Source of the DNA: Neoarius graeffei
Taxonomy: Eukaryota; Chordata; Actinopteri; Siluriformes; Ariidae
Length of the DNA: 64,000 nt
NCBI RefSeq assembly: GCF_027579695.1
Contig: NC_083577.1
Span: forward strand, 61,344,741-61,408,740
Direction: 5' to 3'
Shown: positions 46,061-57,228 of the stretch, piece after piece
Layout: each line of letters begins with the position of its first letter
Position numbering within the stretch: the stretch's first letter is position 1
The notes under the pieces: model-generated
Database searches by the model: none
What the model was told of the DNA's origin: nothing
Seen by the model: only the letters and a program-made list of their open reading frames with translations
Program-made: the position numbers and the translations under genes

Positions 46061-46330
46061 GAACAGGCATTTAGACTGTATCAATTGTATAGAATATGGA
46101 TGGTGCGAGCTGTAGATTTAGTATGAGTAAGAAGTCTGGCTGTTATATTTTGAATATATTGTAAACGAGCAAGTGATCTAACTTGGAGGCCAAAAAGAAG
46201 GCCATTGCAGTAGTCTATAGGTGATATAATGAAGGTATGGATAAGCATTTCAGCATCTTCCATTGAGAGAGAGAGTTACAAAGGAAAGTAATATTTTTAA
46301 GGTGGAAAGATGCTGTTTTATCCAGGGAGT

Positions 46331-47734
46331 TTACATGAGAATCAAAAGAGAGTGTTTGATAAAAAATGACATTGATGTTTGACGTGGAACATCCACAATG
46401 GCAAACATTTCAGCTGTTGCTCTCATTAAGCATTAAATATCACCTAAAGTAAAATATACAGCATGTGAGACCTGTTACTTAATATTGTTTTGATATAATC
46501 CTTTGCAGTAAAATTATCACATTATATTTCACTTTCCATAGATGTTCAGAGGTACATTAACATGTCAGATTTGAAAGTCAAGAGCCAGTATGTAAGGCAT
46601 CTGCTTTTTTCTGCATCACATCTGTTCCTTACTTTCCTTCTGGCAGTTTAACTGTAATTTCAGGAAACTTGCTACATACTACATATCAATCATTCATCAC
46701 AGGAGCCATGATAAGGTTGGCAAACAAGTTTCAGCAATGTTTCATTGAGAAACTCTTGATGATTCATGCTATAGCTATATAACTAAAGATGACAGGCAAT
46801 CAAAAATAAGTTGACGTAAACTCATGTTGATCTTGAGCTGTTTGCAAAAAATATAGCACAGGGGCCTTTGAAATGCAAAAAATAATGATTAAAAAAATGC
46901 ATATTGAAATGTGTTGAACACTGGATTTCCATACTAGGAAAATGCAATATGTGTAAACAAATAATTCAGGATTTCAAATCAACCCCACCCTGCAAAAAGT
47001 GCTACCCTTTTGTGTTCTTCAAATGCATGCCAAGACACACATGCTCACATACACCGATATAAAATAATTCTACAATAAAACATTATAACAAAATTTCATT
47101 TTGGATTAAAGTACTCATTCAAGAAACCACAAGTAGCACCTAAATACCGAGTTGCAACTTGGAATAAAATCTCTTCATTTCTTATTTACTTCAAATTCCT
47201 CTAAGATCCAAAATAACATGATGTAACCACTCCTCACTCGTGATATCATGAAACAGAAGCTCTTCAATATCAATAATTAAACACATACAGCATACAAAAC
47301 CCATACAACCTACAGCACTAAATTTCTTGTCAAAGTGCCCTGTTCCTCATTTGTGTCATCCGAGGCTGAGCTCTCTGGAAGGAGCTGTCATCAGGCTCTT
47401 GGTTGTCCTGCTGAAATGACGTTATCCAATTATTCAGTGCCTAATCAGCCTGTTTTGGTTGCTCTCGTCTCTCTGAGGTACTCCACAGTATAAACAGTTC
47501 ACTTACTGCACACAGAAAGGGGCTAATCAAGGGAATTATTGTTTTGCTGCTCCAATTTGCCAGCTACGAGTTTGGCACTGATTGGGATGAAAATGTGCTA
47601 TTGTGTGCCCTGTTCATGCTTGAACTTCAAGTGAAAATAATGCTATGTGAATCACTCCTGGATGATATGAGACGTATGAATTAAAAAGAATAACACAGAA
47701 TTCAAGTAGCATTCTATTAATACAGCTTAAAACC
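46331..47734. other. Unassigned DNA; possible conserved non-coding stretch 47330-47690
   Basis: AT-rich to 47300. The part from 47330 to 47690 (TTATCCAATTATTCAGTGCC, GGGAATTATTGTTTTGCTGC) has enhancer-like composition; there is no exon. Confidence 0.3.
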
Positions 47735-47890
47735 TCAAGGAAATTTCCTCCATCTCAGAATTTAAGAGTCATCTTAAATGTCACCTTTTCGCTTTGCGTT
47801 ATCACTCCGTGTCTGTCTCATTGTGTTGTCATGCAGTGTCTGTTTTGACTATAAAGCGTCCTTGAGTTTGACCTGAGTTTTGCAACTCAA
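47735..47890 (+). mobile_element. LINE 3'-end fragment
   Basis: GGAAATTTCCTCCATCTCAG then AATTTAAGAGTCATCTTAAA and GTGTCTGTCTCATTGTGTTG match the minus strand of the LINE at 44705-45590 (GGAAATTTCCTCCATTTCAG, TTTAAGAGTCATCTTAGGTC). It covers the last coding codons and part of the 3' UTR. Confidence 0.78.
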
Positions 47891-47939
47891 GCAAGATGAA
47901 GACTAACAGGGCATGTGAATGATGTGAAAAAATAAAATA

Positions 47940-48448
47940 CAGTACTGTGCAAAAGTCTTAGGCACCCTATCTTTTTTCAGACAAACTTTGTTATAGATTT
48001 CTATTTTATGACTTCTACATTATCGAGTCAGTAGAAAAACATTTTAGAGTTCCAAACGTTCACTTTCCAGCACAAAATTAAATGTCACAGGAAATAAATG
48101 TTTGTATCTGAGCAGCATATTACATAAGAGACCTCTTTTCAGATTAAAAAAGAAAACATAATGAAGGTTACTGGGTTTTGGTGTAAAATTAAGAAGCAAG
48201 TGTGACAGTCAAAGTGTCCAGAAGAAATGTGGCTGGTTCTGTAAGATGCTCAGTAAAACCGACAGCTCATTTCCTTATAAAACTGCACTCATTGTACCTG
48301 AGACTACTTTTTTTTTTTAAAGTAAATGGTCGTCTTACTGCTGTTTATAGTATTTTTTTATGTTAAAACATTTCATTTCATTATTTCTTAAGCCAGTTTT
48401 GGTCTACAGTACTTCTTTACATGTGCCTAAGACTTTTGCACAATACTG
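47940..48448 (+). mobile_element. Tc1-like MITE, 'GCAAAAGTCTTAGGCA' family
   Basis: 509 bp flanked by TA (47938-47939 and 48449-48450). Ends CAGTACTGTGCAAAAGTCTT and AAGACTTTTGCACAATACTG are inverted. Compared with 29531-30071 it lacks about 30 bp near one side. Non-coding. Confidence 0.93.
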
Positions 48449-48450
48449 TA

Positions 48451-49304
48451 TATATATAATGCAAAGGGAAGAACAACTGAACTGAAACTAGAAGAAGATT
48501 TTAAAATGAATACAAACAGGAAACAGGAAACACACTTCTGAGAACACATCTGTGACACAAACATTCTTGCTCATCCAGCTATAAGCAGGGGGTCATTTAC
48601 AGGGATGTAGGCAATGATGGAAATATGCCTTGAGCATGGGATCCAATATACAAAAGGCCTCCAGGATCACTACTCTGCAAGTGTGAGAAGAGATATACAG
48701 GTGGAATAGCTGGAGCTAGCAAGTTATGGATTTTATTTCCTCGACTGAAAATGTCAGCCAATTATTGGACACTAATTTTCATATACTTTCTATCTCTCTC
48801 TCCTGGAAAGTACACTAAAGTTGATCAGCTTCTTCCTTCTACTTCTCCAAATCATCAGAGCCAGTCATTTCCATGCACTGAAATCCATGATCAGATGGAT
48901 TGGAACCCAGTGATGCATTGGAAAATCACCAGACTAAAGGACAACTGTTCACCACCAAAGTGATCTCTGTATACTCAGCCCAGGAAAGACACTAACTCCA
49001 GTCACCATACCGGTGTCAGCAGCTATAGCTATAGAAGCCAAATGATTTCCTGGTACAGTCTGATTTTGTCCAGACTCACAAGACATCCAGTTATTCCATG
49101 AAAGTGCTCCAGATTTGGGACAGACTAATATCCCCTGTCCAAATCAATTAACATTAGAATAAAAACAGTGAAAATGTCCACTCTCTGAAAAAAAAAAGAA
49201 GATTCATTTTATTTAATTCCTTTTCAGAAATTATTTAGGGTGCTGGAACTTTTAGAACTAGGTGGAACATTTTTCTAGCACCTGATGTCTGGGACACAAA
49301 GATA
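48451..49304. other. Unassigned DNA
   Basis: No gene recognised; a 70-codon plus frame at 48751-48963 has a hydrophobic start but no domain I know. Confidence 0.4.
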
Positions 49305-49440
49305 TGAGAGAGAGAGAGGGAGAGAGAGAGAGAGAGAGAATATCTCATCTCATTATCTCTAGCCGCTTTATCCTATTCTACAGGGTCGCAGGCAAGCTGG
49401 AGCCTATCCCAGCTGACTACGGGCGAAAAGAGAGAGAGAT
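49305..49440 (-). mobile_element. V-SINE 3' fragment embedded in a (GA)n array
   Basis: A GA array (49305-49340), then 86 bp of V-SINE tail on the minus strand (49343-49428, ATCTCATCTCATTATCTCTA through AGCTGACTACGGGCGAAA), then GA units again (49429-49440). A severely 5'-truncated SINE inserted into, or expanded beside, the GA array. Confidence 0.9.
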
Positions 49441-50212
49441 TAACTTTAAAAAATAGGATAAAACAGGCTTTGTTAAAACATGACTAATATTATGCTCTGA
49501 CACTAGGAGCTCAATAAAAAGTGCACCCAGAGACAGATGAAAAAAGATTGGGAGCAGATCTCATTGCTCCCACTGGTATGATAAGTTTCCTGGGTACACA
49601 CTGTGCATGAATGGTATTTCCTGCAGGCAGTGTTGGCCAAAGGCTACCACTACTGGTACACAAGAAATAATTATGGGTGGTATGAACTCAGGTGATAAGT
49701 GTGTGAAGGTTTTTCATTTGGGCCTGTCCATTGGTCTGATGCTGCATCATTTTCTAACAGAGAACTGGACTTACAATGCCGGTGGATGGAATCCTGGAGA
49801 ATTTGGGGATAGCTGAGTGTTATCTGAAAAGTCTGTGAACAGCCATCAGCCTTGGGATGTTTTCACACTTGCACCTTTTTCTGGACGCTAGTCCATTTTG
49901 CGCCATTTGGTTGTGCTTGTTCAAGTGTGAAAGCTGTTTTTGAGCATGGGTGCAATCCTAGGAACTGAGCTTAAAAACTGCCATCTAGGGTTTGCTTCAA
50001 GTGAGCTCAGGTGTGGAACAGACCATGTCTGAAAGCGATCTGCCTTCAGGGCCAGGAAGCAAATGCCATGATTGGTTGAACATAACGTGGTGGAGAAAGG
50101 CATGTCTTCTCAATATTTGGAGTAAAGTTGATATTTAAACACAATGCAACTCTTAAAAGCTTGACTAATTAACTATATACAAATTAGATAAACATAGAAT
50201 AATTAAAGGATG
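49441..50212. other. Unassigned DNA with a possible MITE end
   Basis: TTGGGATGTTTTCACACTTG at 49852-49871 and a nearby CAAGTGTGAAAGCTG at about 49922-49936 resemble ends of fish elements beginning 'GGGATGTTTTCACACTTG'. A possible continuation (TGTGTGAAAGCAAACTTGC) lies at about 52459-52477 beyond the Tc1 insertion. Tentative. Confidence 0.3.
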
Positions 50213-50434
50213 TACAGTGTTGCTTGAAAGTTTGTGAACCCTTTAGAATTTTCTATATTTCTGCATAAATATGACCTAAAACATCATCAGATTTTCACAC
50301 AAGTCCTAAAAGTAGATAAAGAGAACCCAGTTAAACAAATGAGACAAAAATATTATACTTTGTCATTTATTTATTGAGGAAAATGATCCAATATTACATA
50401 TCTGTGAGTGGCAAAAGTATGTGAACCTTTGCTT

Positions 50435-51838
50435 TTAGTATCGGGTGTGACCCCCTTGTGCAGCAATAACTGCAACTAAACATTTCCGGTAGCTGTTGAT
50501 CAGTCCTGCACACCTGCTTGGAGGAATTTTAGCCCATTCCTCTGTACAGAACAGCTTCAACTCTGGGATGTTGGTGGGTTTCCTAACATGAACTGCTCAC
50601 TTCAGGTCCTTCCACAACATTTCGATTGGATTGAGGTCAGGACTTTGACTTGGACATTCCAAAACATTAACTTTATTCTTGTTTAACCATTATTTGGTAG
50701 AACGACTTGTGTGCTTAGGGTTGTTGTCTTGCTGCATGACCCACCTTCTCTTGAGATTCAGTTCATGGACAGATGTCCTGACATTTTCCTTTAGAATTTG
50801 CTGGTATAATTCAGAATTCAGGGCGGCACGGTGGTGTAGTGGTTAGCGCTGTCGCCTTACAGCAAGAGGGTCTGGATTCGAGCCCCGTGGCCGGCGAGGG
50901 CCTTTCTGTGTGAAGTTTGCATGTTCTCCCCGTGTCCGTGTGGGTTTCCTCCGGGTGCTCCGGTTTCCCCCACAGTCCAAAGACATGCAGGTTAGGCTAA
51001 TTGGTGGCTCTAAATTGACCGTAGGTGTGAATGTGAGTGTGAATGGTTGTCTGTGTCTATGTGTCAGCCCTGTGATAACCTGGCAACTTGTCTAGGGTGT
51101 ACCCCACCTTTCGCCCATAGTCAGCTGGGATAGGCTCCAGCTTGCCTGCAACCCTGTAGAAGGATAAAGTGGCTAGAGATAATGAGATGAGATGAATTCA
51201 GAATTCATTGTTCCATCAGTGATGGCAAGCCATCCTTGCCCAGATGCAGCAAAACAGGCCCAAACAATAAAACCAGGCCAAAACCATGTTTCACAGATGG
51301 GATAAGGTTCTTATGCTGGAATGCAGTGTTTTCCTTTCTCCAAACATAACGCTTCTCATTTAAACCAAAAAGTTCTATTTTGGTCTCATCCGTCCACAAA
51401 ACATTTTTCCAATAGCCTTCTGGCTTGTCCACGTGATCTTTAGCAAACTGCAAACAAGCAGCATTGTTCTTTTTGGAGAGCAGTGGCTTTCTCCTTGCAA
51501 CCCTGCCATGCACACCGTTATTGTTCAGTGTTCTCCTGATGGTGGACTCATGAATTAGCCAATGTGAGAGAGGCCTTCAGTTGCTTAGAAGTTACTCTGG
51601 GGTCCTTTGTGACCTCGCCGACTATTACACGCCTTGCTCTTGGAGTGATCTTTGTTGGTCGACCACTCCTGGGGAGGGTAACAATAGTCTTGAATTTCCT
51701 CCATTTGTACACAATCTGTCTGACTGTGGATTGGTGGAGTCCAAACTCTTTAGAGATGGTTTTGTAACCTTTTCCAGCCTGATGAGCATCAACAACGCTT
51801 TTTCTGAGGTCCTCAGAAATCTCCTTTGTTCGTGCCAT
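50435..51838 (-). pseudogene. Tc1-family transposase, disrupted by stops, a frameshift and a V-SINE
   Basis: The start MARTKEISEDLRKSVVDAHQ at 51838 leads into the helix-turn-helix (LHQSTVRQIVYKWRKF) and GRPTKITPRARR. A frameshift lies near 51548, then GVHGRVARRKPLLSKKN and NVLWTDETKIELFGL (first Asp). A V-SINE splits the frame at 50821-51194. After it come VRTSVHELNLKRRWVMQQDN (second Asp), a TAA after [25 protein letters not shown] (Glu), a TGA after KDLK, and an end at TAA 50435-50437. All three catalytic residues are still recognisable. Confidence 0.92.
50821..51194 (+). mobile_element. V-SINE-like element with 13-bp target duplication
   Basis: 374 bp flanked by AATTCAGAATTCA at 50808-50820 and 51195-51207. 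Head GGGCGGCACGGTGGTGTAGT, B box GGATTCGAGCC, core and tail typical. Opposite in direction to the host transposase. Confidence 0.96.
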
Positions 51839-51957
51839 GATACACTTTCACAAATATGTGTTGTGAAGATCAGACTTTGATAGATCCTGTTCTTTAAATA
51901 AAACAGGGTGCCCACTCATACCTGATTGTCATCCCATTGATTGAAAACACCTGACTT

Positions 51958-52130
51958 GGGGGCGTCGTGGCTCGGGTGGTTGGGGCGCCGTGCCGTGGGT
52001 GCGGGCGACCCGGGTTCGGTTCCAGCCCGAGGTCGTTTCCCGATCCCTTCCCGTCTCTCTCCTGCTCATTTCCTGTCTCTACACTGTCCTATCCAATAAA
52101 GGTGCAAAAAGCCCAAAAAAAAAAATATCT
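51958..52130 (+). mobile_element. Short tRNA-derived SINE with poly-A end and 17-bp target duplication
   Basis: 173 bp flanked by TTGAAAACACCTGACTT at 51941-51957 and 52131-52147. Pol III boxes: TGGCTCGGGTGGTTGGGGC (A region) and GGGTTCGGTTCCAGCC (B). The body (GTTTCCCGATCCCTTCCCGT, CATTTCCTGTCTCTACACTG) ends AATAAAGGTGCAAAAAGCCC then A-rich. A third SINE type in this window. The clean target duplication and A tail point to recent insertion. Confidence 0.93.
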
Positions 52131-52396
52131 TTGAAAACACCTGACTTAAATTTCACCTTCAAATGAACTGCTAATCCTAGAGGTTCACATACTTTTGCCA
52201 CTCACAGATATGTAATATTGGATCATTTTCCTCAATAAATAAATGACCAAGTATAATATTTTTGTCTCATTTGTTTAACTGGGTTCTCTTTATCTACTTT
52301 TAGGACTTGTGTGAAAATCTGATGATGTTTTAGGTCATATTTATACAGAAATATAGAAAATTCTAAAGGGTTCACAAACTTTCAAGCAACACTGTA

Positions 52397-52950
52397 CTGT
52401 TTGCAAAAAAAATCCCATTTGCAAAAATTACACAGACAGCTGAAGTGACACATCATCTGTGTGAAAGCAAACTTGCAATGATGACAACCTCCTGCTAACG
52501 ATTCAGAATCAATTCTGGGTTTGGACAAAGTGTTCTTAGGACTTGATCTGCAGTTAATTGTGCTGGAAATTTATCAAGAATCATAGGTGACTGACTTGAT
52601 GAAGTTTAGTATAATTAACTTTTAAATGTTCTCCAAGTTTCTCTATTTGTTACAAATGCCAATTAGATTGAAAAAGTGCATCTCAGCCTGTGATGAAACA
52701 AAAGGAACTTAATGGTAATTTAATGGAACTTCTGGTGACCAACATGGAAAGTTTTATTGCGGTGCTGAGATATTTATTTAAAAGAATACACAGTGTACCT
52801 GTCTGACATCATCTTTGAAAGGAAATGGTAAAAACATTGAAAGTGCCTTGACTCAATGGTCATCTAGTTATACTCCTTCATACGCGTATATACAGTTCAC
52901 CTGGTCATGTCCAACTCTTAGAATCATAGAAATACATTTGTCTCATAATA
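52397..52950. other. Unassigned DNA
   Basis: No gene or clear repeat; see the MITE-like end noted near 52459. Confidence 0.4.
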
Positions 52951-53503
52951 AAATACCAGTCAAAAGTTTGGGGACACCTTGTAATTCAGTGGTTTTTCTT
53001 AATTTTTATTAATTAAAAGACACGTATTAAGTCATGTCTTAAAGTAATGATGGATGTCATTTCTCTTTACTTAGCTAAGCAGTTCTTGAAATAATATGGA
53101 TTACTACAGTTGTGGAATAGGGCTATTTAGTGTATTTTTATTATTTACTATTTACTGTTTAATGGACTCTAACACATTAACAAGGCAAAATTTTCCACTA
53201 ATTAACTTTTGACGAGGCACCTGTTAATTGAAAAGCATTCCAGGTGACAATCTCATGAAGCTGGTTAAGATAATGCCAATAGCGTGCAAAGCGTCATCAA
53301 GGTAAACGCTGGCTACTTTGAAGAATCTAAAATATGAAACATATTTTATTTAACACTTTTCGTTTCCTAAATAATTTGATTTATGTTCCATATGCTATTT
53401 CATAGTTTTGATGTCTTCAGTATTGTTCTAGAATGTAGAAAATAGTCTAAATACAGAAAAATCTATGAATGAGTAGGGGTGTACAAACTTTTGACTTGTA
53501 CTG
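52951..53503 (+). mobile_element. Tc1-like MITE, 'CAGTCAAAAGTTTGGACA' family, uninterrupted
   Basis: 553 bp, left end AATACCAGTCAAAAGTTTGG (first base diverged), right end AAACTTTTGACTTGTACTG followed by TA (53504-53505). It serves as the uninterrupted reference for the copies at 21440, 27163 and 57229. Confidence 0.92.
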
Positions 53504-53898
53504 TACTTCGCTGACAAAAAACACTTCACAGATCTAGTGTAACAAGAACATAGTGAAACTCATCTCAGTAGCTGACCTGATTCAGTTGAAGCAGCTGTCT
53601 TCTAAATGCCTTGTCCTCTGCAGGAGACTCAAACAAGACTATGAACTGATCAGAAAGCCCTGATTTTCTAATTACTGTCTTCTAAAGCTCTAGGAAATAG
53701 CAAAGATACATATAACAAATACTAGCTTTGTTAGTATTGTGTATGTGGCAATACTTTGTGCAAAATAAATGGAGCAGTGCTCAGTAGATCAATTCTTAAC
53801 ATGACTTGTGTACATCATTGCACTTTTGGGAACAATGGATGGTTCCATTTGGCTCCGTTCCATTGACAGTGCTTGTGTTATAGTGTCTAAAAAAGTTG

Positions 53899-54439
53899 AG
53901 CTAAGCTCTAGCTGGCGTCGTCATTGGACAACGTCACTGTGACATCCACCTTCCTGATTCGCTGGCGTTGGTCATGTGACGCGACTGCTGAAAAACGGCG
54001 CGGACTTCCGCCTTGTATCACCTTTCATTAAAGAGTATAAAAGTATGAAAATACTGCAAATACTGATGCAAATACTGCCCATTGTGTAGTTATGATTGTC
54101 TTTAGGCTTGCCATCCTTCCACTTGCAAGTGGTAAGTGACGCGCATGCCCGATATGCACTGGGATCACACACACAGCGGCTCAGTCCCGAATCACTGCTC
54201 GTGCGCTTCACTCGCGCGCTCTGTGAGCTGCGCAGGGCCGGAGTGCGCACCCTCCAGAGGGCACTCGCTGTTCAGGGCGGAGTGATTTGGAGCGCAGGAT
54301 GCCTGCGGAGCTGAGCGTATCCGTGTATTGGCGTTGCTGTGTGCATGCGAATCGTGTATTGGCGTTGCTGTGTGCACGCGAATCGTTTTAAAAACGTTAA
54401 TCTGATGATCCGCTGATACGGTCTAATGTAAACCCCACC
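53899..54439 (-). mobile_element. Transposon B, partial copy
   Basis: Minus-strand match to 39672-40372, from its GGTGGGGTTTACATTAGACC end (here at 54420-54439) to about AGCTCTAGCTGGCGTCGTCA. About 170 bp including the other terminal repeat is missing. It carries the same doubled 31-bp unit (GTATTGGCGTTGCTGTGTGC), so that duplication predates the split of the two copies. TAA follows the preserved end. Confidence 0.88.
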
Positions 54440-57228
54440 TAAGCCACATATACAGAGTGTGTGTGTGTGTGTGTGTGGCTATCCTGCTGCTTCCCTTAAT
54501 TGTGCTTAGTGTCAAAAACTTCTGTGTCCTTTGCATGAAACAGAAGATCAATTACAGTTCCACCACCAAGCTGGACAGACAGTATGTGAGTCTTTTTTTT
54601 GTTGTTTGTTTTTAAGTACTGAAAAAGTAACAAGCACACAACAAGGAAAAAGTACTAGGCTTGAACCATTGACACACTATAAATTTCAAACAGGCTAATT
54701 AGTAAATTAAGTGACAACTGTTCAGAGTTTTTAAACTTCAACAATTTTGAGTCATGCCCATTTATCTCATATTTTACAACATGTCAGGACGTTGTATTTC
54801 CTCAGGACATACAGAGATAGCAGGCAAAGAAGACACAAAAGCAAAGCAAAAATGCTTTAACAACAGGACTGAGTAGGCCTCTGTAAAGACCGCTCTTATG
54901 AGGCTGCGGCGCCATGGCACGCCACAAGTAAAGACTGTAAAAGCATGTAGGGGAGGTAGGGGGAGCGTCAGAAGTCAAGTCTATCTGGCACTTAACATTT
55001 TACTGCTGTGTATTAGTTACTGTATGTTTGGAAAGTTCATTAGCAGGTGTGTCTTTACTGTTTGACCTAACAAAGGCGTTTATGTTTAAAAGAGTCAGAC
55101 TGACTGGATCATTTCTCAGTGAAAACAGGGGTGCTGGCAAATGAGTGCAAGTACGCACACACACACATAGACTTCAAAACATGCGTGTACACATGCCCAA
55201 ACACACATTCACAAAGTGCTGTTAGGTATACACATTTTTCTGTGCTGTAATGTGGACAGACTGTGAAATGGATATAATGGTATAATAAGGTTTCAAGACT
55301 AGATCATTAAAAGTATAAAGTCCTGATCTGCTTGAACAGTTTATGGAATAGCTGGTTTTAATTCATAATTAATTTGCCTATACTACATCCTGTAAATGGA
55401 ATGAGAAATTATTCGTGATTAAATCTTTCACATTCAATATTTTATATTTTACTAAAAGGTTCAGCCAAAAGATAAAACATGAATCCTATTTTGTGGGGGG
55501 AAATGATAAATAACAAATTTACAACCGATGCAGAAAATGTTCCTATCGTCTGTTTATGATGGCTAGAAGATCATGTGATCAACATCATTCACTCAAATTA
55601 CAGTGTTCAGTGGCAGTCGACTTCCTTTGCAAGTATTCACACGTAAAAAAGGAAGAGAACATCTATATCACTAGCATTCCTTGGCTCACTTTTAAGAGGT
55701 TCTACACAAATACACGGCTGCAATTGCCTTGGTATTGACAACCATAAAAGCTACTTTATGAGTCTGTCAAAAAAAGCAATTCAGCTGTGTCTTCAGAGCA
55801 GAAAAATAATCAGATAATACACAACTATGGTGGACTGGCTTTGCTTGTGCTGTAGTTACAGAAGTATTTGATACTGAAAATAAAATGAATCGATGTCATG
55901 CCACTTTGAAGCCTCATAACAGAAAGAGAAAATTAGTTCAATTTAACCGTGTGTATATCACCAGGCATAATGCTAATCAGTAACAAATCTTAACATTTAT
56001 AACTACAGAATGTCTCATCTATTGCTGACAGATTAATCTTTATACAATATAATATCAAAATACAAATTAATCATCAAAGAGTACCAAGGTCAATTTCTGT
56101 AATGTGTAATTAAGATAATATTATAAGCGGCAAACAGTGGGAATTGGTTATACATTGATAGGGAACATAACCTTTCAGACTAGCTTCAAGATGTATGCAG
56201 GCGAAGAATAGATAGATCAAGACAGGCCTAGATTTCATTAGCTTTGAGAGACAATAATGGTTTTCATTCCTCTTTCATTCGAGCCCACTCTTTCTGTCAT
56301 TTCTCCCAACCCCATGAGTCTGAGTGGAGTCTGATTGAAAGGAACCATCATATGCACATCACTGTTGCCCCACATCATTCAGAGAACAAACCGTTTTAGA
56401 ACCTTAACTATAGCAGCAGCACTGATTGCTCAGGCACCGGCAATTTCCTAACCAACCACCACCTGAACAATGATGTGTTCAGCCCTCTTCTCCCCAGCCT
56501 TTCAAACGAGGAATCATTTCACAGTTTGGAACGAGATCTCCATAGCAACTCCTCTTTGAGGGGTTTAGAATCACCATCCAGTAATTCTATGATCATCAGC
56601 CACAGCCATTCCCAACCGTTCTTTTCAGAGCGGCCACAGAGGAGAAGAGTGAGGGGTGGGGGGAGGGGTGGCTGAGGGGGAGGAAGTGCTGAAATTCTAC
56701 AGTCTATTTCAGGCAATTCATGTACACAGTCTCCATTAGAATTCAAAATATTTCGACCTTCAATCAAGCAGCGTTATGTGAAGCTGCTTCGATCTCCAGT
56801 CAAGACGAGCAAATGTTTTAGTCTAATCACCCAGGATGAGTGGAGGCAGACAGAGCATACTCCATCGGAGGCAAATCAAAATGCTCTTTTTAAACACTGA
56901 CTGTCTCAACACAAAGCACAAACACACAGCGCTGGATTCAGACCCCCCTCCTCCATCTCTGTTTGTCTGCAAATGGATCCTAAAATACAGTAGATTTGCT
57001 CAGTGACTATAATCACATTTCACATTATAGTTGCAGAGAGGGTAAATGCATCATCTGTACTGTAACCTGAACAGACTTTTTATGTGGTTGTATGTCTAAC
57101 TCATTGTCCAAAGACTCTGTCTGCTCGCTGGCTAAAAACACTCTTAAACTAATATCTATGTCTATGCATGTGCAGTATAACGCACATATAATAACAATCC
57201 TACAGCATACGGGTTCCCTCTTAACCTT
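54440..57228. other. Unassigned DNA; possible conserved non-coding stretches
   Basis: A GT array is at 54458-54477. The rest is AT-rich without genes. The stretch 56220-56900 is more balanced in composition, with a G-rich run (GGGGTGGGGGGAGGGGTGGC, about 56655-56674), and could be regulatory. Confidence 0.35.

Larger units (their letters stand above)
44705..46330 (-). mobile_element. Old LINE (L2/CR1-like) fragment, split by two insertions
   Basis: On the minus strand, 46330-46061 encodes a decayed reverse transcriptase C-terminal region: MEDAEMLIHTFIISPIDYC, NGLLFGLQ and LARLQYIQNITARLLTHTKS, matching [10 protein letters not shown] and [13 protein letters not shown] of the intact L2 at 15.1 kb. 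After the SINE, 45792-45509 encodes a SVTAPKLxNSYPKNFREISS and EFKSHLRSKLFSLCYHS-like ending. After the Harbinger-like element, 44812-44705 is 3' UTR (TGTCTCGTTGTGTTGTGATG). A related 3' end lies at 47735-47890 on the other strand. Confidence 0.8.
50215..52394 (-). mobile_element. Tc1-like transposon, 'CAGTGTTGCTTGAAAGTTTG' family, with two SINE insertions
   Basis: 2180 bp flanked by TA (50213-50214 and 52395-52396); about 1.6 kb without the SINEs. Inverted ends about 210 bp long, each with an outer AAAGTTTGTGAACCCTTT and an inner AAAAGTATGTGAACCTTTGC motif (IR/DR layout). The two ends match closely, which suggests a fairly recent insertion, although the transposase is broken. Confidence 0.95.
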
